A stretch of DNA of 64,000 bases from contig OX459098.1 in NCBI GenBank assembly GCA_949775045.1, forward strand, positions 20,358,944 to 20,422,943, written 5' to 3'. The stretch is from Metridium senile (taxonomy: Eukaryota; Cnidaria; Anthozoa; Actiniaria; Metridiidae). The translations under genes were made by a program, and so were the position numbers. Shown here one piece after another: positions 1-9,009 of this stretch (its first letter is position 1; each line of letters opens with the position of its first letter). The notes under the pieces are model-generated. The model saw only the letters and a list, made by a program, of their open reading frames with translations, was not told the DNA's origin and did not search any database.

Positions 1-186
1 GAAAATAATTCCTAAGAGAAGTGATTGATAAAAAGTTGGGAAAACATATTGAGTGAAGTTGTTTGAAGTAAAGTATTGATAAGAAAAGTATATATCTATC
101 TTTATGCTTTCTGTGGTTGTGTAACTAGAGATCACAACAAAAATCAAAATATGAGTTGTTGAAATGTGTCTGTTGCTGCTGTTTTC

Positions 187-348
187 CACTTTCTGCGAAC
201 TCAGACATACCCACGGCTTATTGTGAAACACGTTTTTAGCTGCCGTCAATCAAAACTAATTAGACGATACCTTTTAAACCTTGATTGACAGCAGCTAAAA
301 AGGTATTTCACAACGAGCTGTTGAAATGTCTGAGTTTGCAGAAAGTCG
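187..348. mobile_element. Foldback (MITE-like) element, family A
   Basis: The left arm (ctttctgcgaactcagaca, about 189-207) is the inverse of the right arm (tgtctgagtttgcagaaag, about 327-345). The inner part is also largely complementary: it carries ttgattgac / gtcaatcaa and a shared gtttttagct/agctaaaaa stretch. No coding potential is seen. A related, decayed copy is visible around 40540-40620. It lies in the intron upstream of the first zinc-finger exon. Confidence 0.75.
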
Positions 349-465
349 AAAAACTGCAGTAAAATGAGTGCTTTGTTTGTTTTGTTCTTGAACATTGAAT
401 CTCGGTGTCTATTAAGTATTTCATAATTCTTGTGTTTCCCCTAACCAACCTGTGTTATGTTGCAG

Positions 466-3400
466 GTTGTGAGTTTGTCAAAGCTGTGTCTGGCTTTCAG
501 TGCCGTCTTTGTAGATCATTCATTACAAATGGACGTGATGTTATGAAACATGTCAGAGGACGTAAACATCAAACATGCTACAGGGTAAGATACTTATGGA
601 TACCATCAAAGGAAAATTTAATCTTGAGGTATCCCCCTGTCTACACTAACACACATGTTACATTCAATATACTAACATACTGTTTTAACGGTGGAAATTA
701 GCTTTATTACCATCCTAAAACACTATTACAAGTCAGTAAACATGAACTAGAGCGACAAGGCAGTAAACACAAACTAGACCGACAAGACATCATTTTGGCG
801 CTAACAACTCACTACTAGGTCTGAGCCCACTACATATGTCAGCAGTTACAACACACAGGAACCTCAACTAACTAGGATTAACAAAATTGTGTATAACTTC
901 TCTCCATAACACATTCTACACTCAACTCACATGTTGATTTTTATGGTGGAGGAAAACTGGAGAACCTTTATTGTGTGTCACTAATTATTTGATTTTCTGA
1001 ATAAACTACTATTGTATTGAGATAAATATCGCCCTGGTACCCCCACAGTTGCTCTATACTACATCGTCTGGCTGCATATCCAGCGTGGTTTTGGTCCTTG
1101 TGGTGTATTAGTAACACATCTGACTAAAAAGCAAAAACAGTGCCGAACCACCAAGGGCATATGATATTTTCCACATGTATCTGTATTTCACTTTTACACC
1201 AAACACATTTCAATTCATTACTATTATATTGTATTAATTCAGCAATTGATATTCAATTTTCTAGAATGCATATCTTTTATCTTTACCTACAGAGAAAGGC
1301 TTAATTGTGTGTCACTAATTATTTGATTAGAATAAACTACTAAATGTATTGTATTAATTAAGCAATATTAAATTTTCTAGAATTCATATCTTTTATCTTT
1401 ACCTACAGATGTATATGCGTGATCACCCCAAATATGAAACCAACCAGAAGGCAAGGAACAAAGAGCTGGATGATATGTTGAGTGAGAAAGAAGGAGAAAT
1501 TGTACTATTGTATGAAGTGTCTGAAGAAGAAGAAGAAAGACAACCTCCAAGATATCGCAGCCGCAAAGAGGCCATAGTAAGTGGGCCACAAGATTATCAG
1601 TGCAAACTGTTTTGTGTTTTACCCTCTATAAATAAAGTTGGTTATTATTAGTAGTAGTAGTAGAGTAGACGTACTAAATCTGTGAAACAAATATTGCTAA
1701 TTACTACTAAAAAGTGTTGATGAGACAATAGAGAACAAAGGCATTAGCATAATTTAGCACCTATTTTGTACTATTTTTGTTTCATGGATTAAGTGTGTTT
1801 ACTCTAGTAGCAGTACAAACATTATACCCGTGAAACAAGTAGTACTAAATAGTGCTAATTAAACAATAGAAAACAATAGAATTAGCATAAAATATCACTA
1901 TTTAGTAGTATTTATGTTTCACACTTTTAATGTTTGTACTCTAGTAGAAAGTATAAAGACTTATTTGCTAGCTGCTTCATTTATATCGATTGCAATACAT
2001 CTTAGCAATACAAATTAAATATCAGTGTGCAGGATAATTAGAAAGAAAGAGGATTAAAGATAGCTTAACAAGTATTAATGATACTCAGAACTATTTTTTA
2101 ATGGAATAACAAAGGACAATAAGGTTTGATGTAATGATGACAATTAAAAAGATTATTGAGACATCATAATATGTCGATGAGTTAATTTCTCATGTCTTTA
2201 CTGACACATCAGCCTTAATATCCCATTTCTGCATCATATCCGTCCATTCATTCATTCTATTCTGTTTGTCTTTAAAGATCAATCCAATCAGATATGTTGC
2301 TGCTGAGGAGGGTGGCCAAGGTGGTGCAGATGAGTCAATGGAGGATAGAAACGATGTTGATCGTCAAGAGACAGAACCTAATGATGATAACAGCCAAGAC
2401 AAAGATGATCATGATCATGATAATGTTGATGATAATGATCAGGACAATGATGATGATAACCATGATGAAGAAGATGTCATTCGAGAAGGAGAACAAGATG
2501 AGAAAGAACATGATATCAGTATTGAAGATGACTCTGAAGACAATCAAAACATGATTGGAAATTTGTTGCAAGATACTGAAGAAGAGAAGGTATTAAAACA
2601 ATGGATTAAAATACCCTAAGGATACTCTAGTGTACTTAAAATATCTGTAGCAATTTGAATGTGTGTTTTTGCAAGTCTAACAGAGACAAGGTCTTTAAAT
2701 ATAAATAAAGACAAAGGACATACTTGAATCCACTGGTAGTTGCAGTGCAAATCAAAAAACCGTGGGCACCTAGAAATATATATATTTTTTTATATTTTTT
2801 ATTTTATTTTATTCTTTGAACAACTCAGAAACAACTATATCACCGCAAGAAGTTTAACTGATGTGTAGTATGATAAACTTTTTGTAGTTAGAGTTGTTTG
2901 TGAGTTGTTCAACGAACAATAAACGATTTCTGAAATTTTCTGGGTGCCCACGGTTTTTCGATTGCACTGTAAATAAACATCCAGCTATTAATGTGATGGC
3001 AGCGGCAATGGTTTGTGATCATAATAATAGTAGTTTTGATGATGATGTATTTGGTTTACCATTAATCATTATTCAGTCAACATTGTGGTAAGAATTGAAA
3101 GGGAAAACATGTTTTAATTGTCCTACTCACAGTTCTGTCCATAGTTCGAAGTAGGAGTTACTGTACATGATCAATGATAGCTTGCTGTCTGTCAACTCCA
3201 ACCTAGACTTAGAACAATTGAAGGGGTCAAAATGAAAACTAGCTAAATAAGTCACTTAGGTCGTTTTCATTTTGACCCCTTCAATTATTTGTGGTCACTA
3301 AACAGAGCTGTGAAAAGGTGAATGTGAATAATTAATAGTTCGAAGTTGGAGTTGCTGCGCATGATAAATTATAGTTTTGCTGTGTGGCAACCTAGACTTG

Positions 3401-3807
3401 GTACTATTATTCACGGTCATTGTACAGAAGTACTATGAAAAGGTCTATTGGTCTAAGATTTGCAATGTTTCTAAAGTAATGTACTATATACTCCACAACA
3501 GATAAACAGTGAAGAGATTGCTAACGTATCAATAGAAGGTGAAGTATCTCTATCTGAACTGGTTAAAGATGTATCCGCAGAAGAACAACCACCTACTAAG
3601 AAACCTAAAACTGTTCCTGCTACAAAACGTGGCAGGAGAACAACACGAGGGGGTGCACAAACTGGACGAGGTAGGGGTCGTGCAAGAGCTGTGAAGAAAA
3701 CGACGAGACAAAGTCCAAAGGCTACATCAAGGAGAACAGATGAAGATGATTTGGACATGATGGATGGCTTTGAAGTGGTTGATGAACTTAGCGATGAAGA
3801 AAATTGA
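466..3807 (+). CDS. Matrin/U1-type zinc-finger nuclear protein, 3' part of gene (four exons)
   Basis: Exons are 466-584, 1409-1576, 2278-2589 and 3502-3807 (stop TGA 3805-3807). The first begins with two bases of a split codon, so the 5' end lies to the left of the window. All introns are GT-AG and frames join. Exon 466-584 encodes a C-x2-C-x12-H-x5-H finger (CRLC ... H ... H), the spacing of matrin/U1 C2H2 fingers that bind RNA or nuclear partners. Next come a charged helix-like segment, then a very acidic Asp/His/Glu-rich exon. The last exon has a Lys/Arg/Gly-rich stretch (GRGRGRARAVKKTTR) and an acidic end, DGFEVVDELSDEEN. This organisation resembles ZNF638, matrin-3 or ZNF318, but I cannot decide between them. 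An AATAAA lies about 30 bp after the stop. The acidic exon has four extra tandem copies downstream. Confidence 0.8.
1030..1170 (+). repeat. Degenerate copy of the 40.7-kb SINE-like repeat
   Basis: The stretch atcgccctggtacccccaca, followed by tccttgtggtgtatt and caccaagggcatatg, matches 40748-40880 at many positions. That copy keeps a tRNA-like B box. The promoter part is decayed here. It lies in intron 1 of the zinc-finger gene. Confidence 0.5.
1650..1945. mobile_element. Two adjacent foldback elements, family 'agtacaaac/gtttgtact'
   Basis: The first runs about 1652-1807, with arms gagtagacgtactaaat and the inverse-like gattaagtgtgtttactct. The second runs about 1812-1941, with arms agtacaaacattataccc and taatgtttgtactct. 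Both have inner arms carrying gtgaaacaa / ttgtttca and actaaatagtgctaatta. Further members are at 4148-4450, 32977-33209 and 39986-40132. They are non-coding and AT-rich. Confidence 0.7.
2743..2969. mobile_element. MITE with Tc1/mariner-like ends (CAGTG...CACTG), copy 1
   Basis: The left end cagtgcaaatcaaaaaaccg and right end cggtttttcgattgcactg are inverted repeats carrying the phrase ccgtgggcacc / gggtgcccacgg. The interior is the reverse complement of the interior of the copy at 6837-7052. The right flank is TA; the left flank has changed to TG. Ends starting CAGTG with TA target duplications are typical of Tc1/mariner-derived MITEs. It lies in the third intron shown for the zinc-finger gene. 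Confidence 0.8.
3125..3435. mobile_element. Foldback element, family 'agttcgaagt', with nested hairpin
   Basis: Phrases near 3140 (catagttcgaagtaggagtt) and near 3400 (aacctagacttggtactatt) are inverted copies of one another. The inner stretch 3218-3286 is a separate hairpin (ttgaaggggtcaaaatgaaa ... ttttcattttgaccccttca). Relatives lie at 17722-17852 and 44128-44280. The element sits just upstream of the last coding exon. Confidence 0.6.
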
Positions 3808-4566
3808 ACAGTGATTCTTAGTAGCTAGTGTAAATAAATCAACAAGAACTTCCATGTTAATAGTTTGAAACAAACTGGCGGTATTATTTAGAGTGGTTTT
3901 CATCAAAAATGGCAAGCCATATTAATAGTCAATGCACTGAGATTCTGTTATTTGTGATATTTTACTACAGTAATCGCTGTAAAACTGTAAATAGCAATAT
4001 AATAACTTTTACAGGTTTATGGAAACCACTTTATCAATTCTTGAGTTTATATCCAGAAACACAAATAGACAAAAGCAATTATGTTACCTATAGTTTTGTC
4101 AAATATTTCTAGAGTGCAAATAATATTAGCTGACTATTTAGTGCAATTTTATGCTAATTCTAGAGTAGAGTGAAGTCATTTAACCCGTGAAATAGATATT
4201 AGACTAATACACCTTAGCAGTCTCTAATACCATTGTTTTCTTTTGTACCTATTTGACTATTACACTTTAGCAAGCAATTTCTATTTCATGGGTTAAATGC
4301 CTTCACTCTACATACATTAAAAGCGTGAAACATAAATAGTACTAGATAGTGATATTTTATGCTAATTCTTTGTTTTCTATTGTTTAATTAGCACTATTTA
4401 GTACTAATTAGTACTACTTGTTTCACAGGTATAATATTTGTACTCGATTGTTTTCTTTTTAGCACTATTTAGTAATTATTATTACTACTTCTACTGCACT
4501 TGAATTATGTTTTAGTTTTACTAAAGTTTAACTTTATTTCAATAAACATCTTTAAACGTTCCTTTT
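3808..4566. other. 3' flank of zinc-finger gene with two foldback elements
   Basis: There is no convincing coding exon. An AATAAA hexamer near 3833 probably ends the transcript. Two adjacent foldbacks at about 4148-4312 (gagtgaagtcatttaacccg / gggttaaatgccttcactc) and about 4317-4450 (gcgtgaaacataaatagtac, gtactacttgtttcac) belong to the family seen at 1650-1945. Confidence 0.55.
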
Positions 4567-4605
4567 GTTGCTGCTGTTGTTGTTGTTGCTGCTGCTGTTG
4601 TTGTT

Positions 4606-4636
<31 letters not shown>

Positions 4637-4690
4637 TTGTTGCTGCTGCTGTTGTTGTTGTTGTTGTTCTTGTTGTTCTTGTACTTGACA
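4567..4690. repeat. TTG/CTG trinucleotide tract inside a dispersed repeat
   Basis: About 40 units of gtt and gct alternate in short blocks. The flanks (aactttatttcaataaacat before, catagcagtct after) recur around 10770-10845 with only a short gtt tract. The trinucleotide therefore belongs to a dispersed repeat rather than to an exon. The polyglutamine reading on the minus strand is not supported as a gene. Confidence 0.8.
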
Positions 4691-5111
4691 GGTTCTATAC
4701 CATAGCAGTCTTGTGTCTGATGAAGAAGAAGGAAAGATATCCTTCAAGACGTAGCAGCACAAAGATCTGTAAGTATAAAGACTTGCACATTCTTGCTAAC
4801 TGAAATAACTTGTTTCTTTATTGTAGTGAATTTTTTTTATTTATTTCATTTTTCAATATGTTCAAGTGAAATATTAATTTAAGATTTGCAAAAACAAACA
4901 TCCAAAAGAAATTAGCACCTAATGCTTTAATAATAAAGGACAATAAGGTTTGATGTAATGATGACAATTAAAAAGATTATTGAGACATCATAATATGTCG
5001 ATGAGTTAATTTCTCATGTCTTTACTGACACATCAGCCATAATATCCCATTTCTGACCCATATCCATGTATTCCATTCATCCCATTCATTCTATTCCTTT
5101 TGTCTTTATAG

Positions 5112-5187
5112 ACTAAATCAATGAGATATGTTGCTGATGATGATCAAGACAAAGGTCATGCTGATGAGTCACTGGAGGAAAAATGAT
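5112..5187 (+). pseudogene. Duplicated pseudo-exon, array copy 1
   Basis: The acceptor tttatag precedes an open start (TKSMRYVADDDQDKG) related to the parent exon at 2278. The frame then meets a TGA directly before a donor-like gtaaga. In its present state it could only be a terminal or poison exon. Confidence 0.65.
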
Positions 5188-5462
5188 GTAAGATTTCAAA
5201 AACAAACATACAAAATAAATTAGCTAGAACAAAGATGATAGATAGTTTACCAAGACTAGCATAAATGATAATTAATACTGCTAATAATAATATAAAAGGT
5301 TTGATGTAATGATGACAATTAAAAAGATTATTGAGACATCATAATATGTCGATGAGTTAATTTCTCATGTCTTTACTGACACATCAGCCTTAATATCCCA
5401 TTTCTGCATTATATCTGTTTATCCCATTCATCCCATTCATTCTATTCCTTTTGTCTTTATAG

Positions 5463-5540
5463 ATTTAACCAATCAGATATGTTGCTGTTGAGAATCAAGA
5501 CGAAGGTCATGCAGATGAGTCAATGGAGGATACAAATGAT
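5463..5540 (+). pseudogene. Duplicated pseudo-exon, array copy 2
   Basis: The acceptor tttatag and donor gtaaga are kept, and the end of the exon is open (...SMEDTND). The second codon after the acceptor is TAA in the parental frame, so inclusion in that frame would terminate translation. Confidence 0.65.
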
Positions 5541-5603
5541 GTAAGATTTCAACAAAAAAACATACAAAATAAATTTGCTAGAACAAAGATGATAGATTGT
5601 TTA

Positions 5604-5825
5604 CTGTGCGACTCACCTTACCGTAGTCACTTACAAAAACTTTTGATGAATTTTTGACATTATTTTGACATTTTTTCATCTCAATCAGACCAATTACAGA
5701 CATCAAAGTTTCTGCCTTTCGATATAAACTTGTACCTGATTGGTCCATTGAGATGGAAAAATGTCATAATGTCAAAAATTCATCAAAAGTTTTTGTAAGT
5801 GACTATGGTATGGTGAGTCGCTCAG
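5604..5825. mobile_element. MITE family C (ctgtgcgactcacc ends) with TA target duplication
   Basis: The ends ctgtgcgactcacc and ggtgagtcgctcag are inverted, and the arms extend through gtcacttacaaaaacttttg. TA lies on both sides (5602-5603 and 5826-5827). Compared with the sister modules without it, the insertion plus TA accounts for exactly 224 extra bases. It shares the caccttaccgt end motif with the elements at 17929 and 20326. Confidence 0.88.
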
Positions 5826-6037
5826 TAACAAGACTAGCATAAATGATAATTAGTACTAATAATAATATAAAAGGTTTGAAGTAATGATGACAATTAAAAA
5901 GATTATTGAGACATCATAATATGTCGATGAGTTAATTTCTCATGTCTTTACTGACACATCAGCCTTAATATCCCATTTCTGACCCATATCCATGTATTCC
6001 ATTCATCCCATTCATTCTATTCCTTTTGTCTTTATAG

Positions 6038-6113
6038 ATTTAACCAATCAGATATGTTGCTGTTGACGATCAAGACGAAGGTCATGCAGATGTGTCAATG
6101 GAGGAAAAATGAT
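6038..6113 (+). pseudogene. Duplicated pseudo-exon, array copy 3
   Basis: It shares the TAA after the acceptor with copy 2 and the TGA before the donor with copy 1, consistent with unit duplication or gene conversion within the array. Splice signals tttatag and gtaaga are intact. Confidence 0.65.
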
Positions 6114-6393
6114 GTAAGATTTCAAAAACAAACATACAAAATAAATTACTTTAGCTAAAAACAAAGATGATATAGTTTAACAAGACAAGCATAAATGATA
6201 ATTAGTACTAATAATAATAGAAAAGGTTTGATGTAATGATGACAATTAAAAAGATTATTGAGACATCATAATATGTCGATGAGTTAATTTCTCATGTCTT
6301 TACTGACACATCAGCCATAATATCCCATTTCTGACCCATATCTTTTCATTCATTCCATTCATTCATTCATTTGGTTCTATTTTATCTTTATAG

Positions 6394-6597
6394 ACTAAAC
6401 CAATGAAATATGTTGCTGATGATGATCAAGACAAAGGTCTTCTTGAGAGTCAAGTTGTTTCTTCAAAATATTGTACTACTTGTGATCTATCTGAATCATA
6501 TTTTACTCATATTACAGCCAAAATCGTTGCATTGAGACTAGGATGTAAAGCTGAATGGTTTGGCATGTTCTATTTCTTTGCAATAGATATAAGGTAG
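6394..6597 (+). pseudogene. Duplicated exon, array copy 4, running open into unrelated sequence
   Basis: After the acceptor tttatag the frame is open from ACT through about 67 codons to TAG at 6595-6597. It begins with the module-derived TKPMKYVADDDQDKG and then diverges into a non-acidic, Cys-containing stretch. An AATAAA-type signal (gcaataaat) follows immediately. It could act as an alternative terminal exon or be a chance open frame; I cannot tell which from sequence. Confidence 0.45.
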
Positions 6598-6836
6598 CAA
6601 TAAATATCATTTGAATTATATGGTTCTGTTTGACTTGAAGATTTTGTAGATTTAAGTTTTACACAAACTACCCCATGCCATAATGGCATAGCATATATAA
6701 AGTTGTAATAGATTTGCTTTAGCTGTTTTAAAGAAAGAAAGTATCCTAATTTTGATATGATTCCAGCATTGCATGATATATGTGAGCAAATATAGGCAAT
6801 GTAATGTTTCCATAAAATGGAAACCTCAATCATTTA

Positions 6837-7052
6837 CAGTGCGAATCACAAAACCGTGGGCACCTAGAAATATATAAGAAATCGTTTATTTTTCTTTGAA
6901 CAACTCACAAACAACTCTAACTACAAAACGTTTATCATACTACACATCAGTCAAACTTCTTGCGGTGATATAGTTGTTTCTCAGTTGTTCAACGAACAAA
7001 AAACCGATTTCTAAAATATTTCTGGGTGCCCACGGTTTTGTGATTCGCACTG
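6837..7052. mobile_element. MITE with Tc1/mariner-like ends, copy 2
   Basis: The ends cagtgcgaatcacaaaaccg and cggttttgtgattcgcactg are near-perfect inverted repeats flanked by TA on both sides. The interior equals the reverse complement of the copy at 2743-2969, so the two are the same element in opposite orientation. Confidence 0.88.
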
Positions 7053-7239
7053 TAATACCCTGACATATTTTATATAGCTTTTTCTGTCAAGTTAGGGGTA
7101 GGAATATGAACATAATTTGTTGATTTCCATTTTTTACCATAAAATATTTCTTTCAGATGACACTAAACTTGGCTTTAATTGAAAATTAAAATATCATTTA
7201 CATCAGTGTGCATAAGTAAGTGTGTAAATATAAATGGAA

Positions 7240-7305
7240 ACTAGTGAGTAAACTAGTTAGGCTGCGTCGGTGTTTGATATATACAATAGGTAATATAATA
7301 TATCA
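7240..7305 (-). repeat. Single 66-bp unit of the 15.5-kb repeat
   Basis: The stretch gtaaactagttaggctgcgt and the following gtttgatata are the reverse complement of the 66-bp unit tandemly repeated at 15468-15665. Confidence 0.6.
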
Positions 7306-7599
7306 TATATATATAATTGTGGATCAAATCCACCACAGCCATGAGATAAAACTGATATAGTCACATGTACATATAGCGTCCTCCGCATGCAACTCTTGAC
7401 TCTGGGCTTCCTTTGTTTACTCTGGGCTCGCAAAATTTTACTGTTTCCCAGCAACTGCTCAGCATCGGTCAATAATATGTTGTTGACCATCAATGAATAA
7501 ACCGGAAGTCAGTCTTTTTCAGTCTTTTATATCTATCCTAGAAGCTTTTCATTTCTTTACTTGTCTTGCTATCTTTGACACTTGATATGATAATAAAGT

Positions 7600-8033
7600 A
7601 CTTATTTACTGGAAACCTCGGGAAAGCAGTATGTTTTGTGGTCCTTGACCACCGATGTATGGGTGGCCTAGCGGTGAGAGCACTGGCCTCTCACCGCTGT
7701 GGTCTAGGTTCGAGTCCCGGCTCGGGCATGGATTATATGTGAGTTGAGTTTGTTTGATGTGTTCTTCTCTCCTATTGCACAAGGGTTTTTCTCTGGGTTA
7801 TCCGGTTTTCCTCCCTCAGCAAAAATGAACATGTGAGCCGAGTTGTGTGCAAAATATGAAATGTCAAGGTAGTGAGTGAGTCTCCTGATTAGTAGGGCGC
7901 ACTGCGTCCAGCTAGAAGATTGAGACGTTAAAAAAGTTATTATTATTATGTTTCCCTCTGCTTCGCTTTGGGAAACATCAGCGTTCTCGGGACCACAAAA
8001 CATATTGTTTCCCTCGGTTCCAGTAAATAAGTG
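7600..8033. mobile_element. Foldback element split by a SINE insertion
   Basis: The left arm acttatttactggaaacctc ... gtatgttttgtggtcc (about 7600-7644) and right arm ggaccacaaaacatattg ... ggttccagtaaataagt (about 7991-8033) are inverted copies. The tRNA-derived SINE lies between them. A small secondary hairpin (gtttccctc ... ggaaac) lies in the right arm. Confidence 0.75.
7661..7950 (+). mobile_element. tRNA-derived SINE
   Basis: The head looks like a tRNA gene body: an A-box-like tggcctagcggtgagagc followed about 35 bp later by a B box, ggttcgagtcc (7708-7718), within ggtctaggttcgagtcccgg. These internal RNA polymerase III promoter elements are followed by a non-tRNA body of about 200 bp and a short ttattattatt tail. 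It is inserted inside a foldback element. It is probably not a functional tRNA because the acceptor stem is not closed. Confidence 0.82.
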
Positions 8034-8229
8034 TTAAATATAATGTTTACATATAGAGAATAAACAAAGTGAAAAACTATAAGTTAGTAATTGTTATTAA
8101 CAGTCAATCGTATGCCAAAGCAAATTAAAACTAAAGTGACCGTTGATAATTATAAAAATACAAGGAGATTACAAGCTAATACAAAGTGAAAAGGCGCCGG
8201 CGCCCCTGCACGGTCCGAGTTAGCTGCAT

Positions 8230-8835
8230 TCAATGTAATGCAGGTGCATAATTATCAAAACCAGCGTTTTGTTCGTACATGAATGTTCCATAGTGGTATC
8301 GTGGTCCCTTGTACTTTCGAAGAACTGGTATCAAACCCATCAAGACATACACAACACCAATAAAAATCAGGCCAAACCCTATCCAAAAGAACTTATCTCG
8401 CGATTCGACCAAAAATTCAAACACGCAAGTTAAGATAACTCCAGCGAGAGCAAGAAACAAACCGGGAAACAAGAACTGTAGGCCTTTACGACGCCAGTAA
8501 GCCCTGAATTCTAGGCCAGTTTCGACATCAATGCCATCCACAAACAATCTGAATCCTTGCATGGACCTCAGCCAGGCAAGACTGTTGTACAGCAACAAGA
8601 AATGATGGCCATCTTGCTCCCAGCCAAAATCACCTCCAGAACAGCAAAGTGGACTACACATGTTCCAAGACAAGTTGTTCTGGATTTCCTTGCCATTAAC
8701 CAAGAGTTGGAACTGACTTGTACCGTTTTGATTGAGTTGAACGACGTATTGTGATGATGCAGAGTTAGATTGAAACGGCGTGCTTTTCACACGAAGAGTT
8801 GTATTCCAAATATAGTTTCTGGAGAAGCAAGGCAT
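8230..8835 (-). CDS. Intronless two-helix membrane protein of unknown function, 201 aa
   Basis: A single open frame starts at ATG (8835) and encodes 201 aa. Residues 1 to about 112 form a polar domain rich in short beta-like segments, with a CSPLCC cysteine cluster and the phrase GFRLFVDGIDVETGLEF. Two hydrophobic helices follow, about 117-140 (FLFPGLFLALAGVILTCVFE) and about 149-172 (FFWIGFGLIFIGVVYVLMGL). A tail ends in an aromatic-rich stretch (YHYGTFMYEQNAGFDNYA). LFVDGxxV faintly recalls the FAIM family, but I do not assign it. No signal peptide is seen, so a hairpin-like membrane anchor with both ends on one side is likely. A clear coding frame in otherwise repetitive DNA supports a real gene. 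Confidence 0.8.
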   Translation of the reverse strand: MPCFSRNYIWNTTLRVKSTPFQSNSASSQYVVQLNQNGTSQFQLLVNGKEIQNNLSWNMCSPLCCSGGDFGWEQDGHHFLLLYNSLAWLRSMQGFRLFVDGIDVETGLEFRAYWRRKGLQFLFPGLFLALAGVILTCVFEFLVESRDKFFWIGFGLIFIGVVYVLMGLIPVLRKYKGPRYHYGTFMYEQNAGFDNYAPALH

Positions 8836-9009
8836 TTTTAAACTTGGAAAGTACTTTCAAGAGCTCTCAAAGATCTCCTTTCAACTACAAACTGGTAATC
8901 CCTAGAATCGTAAGTATGTTTATGTAGTAAATTATTTAGCCAAGCTACGTAATTTTTCTAAATCCGTTAAATGACGAAATGACATAAATTATAAATGACA
9001 TAATTCATT
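8836..9009. promoter_or_regulatory. Upstream flank of the membrane-protein gene
   Basis: This short non-coding stretch lies between the start codon of the minus-strand gene and the next foldback element. No clear TATA box is recognised; the promoter assignment rests on position only. Confidence 0.3.

Larger units (their letters stand above)
4947..6600 (+). repeat. Four tandem copies of an intron-exon module of the zinc-finger gene
   Basis: The intron phrase ggtttgatgtaatgatgaca recurs at 4947, 5298, 5873 (one base changed) and 6225; the parent copy is at 2122. It is followed by about 160 bp of near-identical intron, an acceptor and an exon start encoding RYVA-like residues. Spacings are 351, 575 and 352 bp. 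The long spacing is explained by the 222-bp MITE at 5604-5825 plus a 2-bp target duplication. The array lies downstream of the gene's stop codon. Confidence 0.88.

Noticed and set aside
4505..4762. Polyglutamine open frame on the minus strand over the TTG/CTG tract
   Set aside because: The flanks match a dispersed non-coding repeat at 10735-10850 with a much shorter tract, so the frame exists only because trinucleotides avoid stops.
7661..7735. Functional tRNA gene
   Set aside because: The A and B boxes are present but the acceptor stem does not pair and a long SINE body with a TTATTA tail follows.
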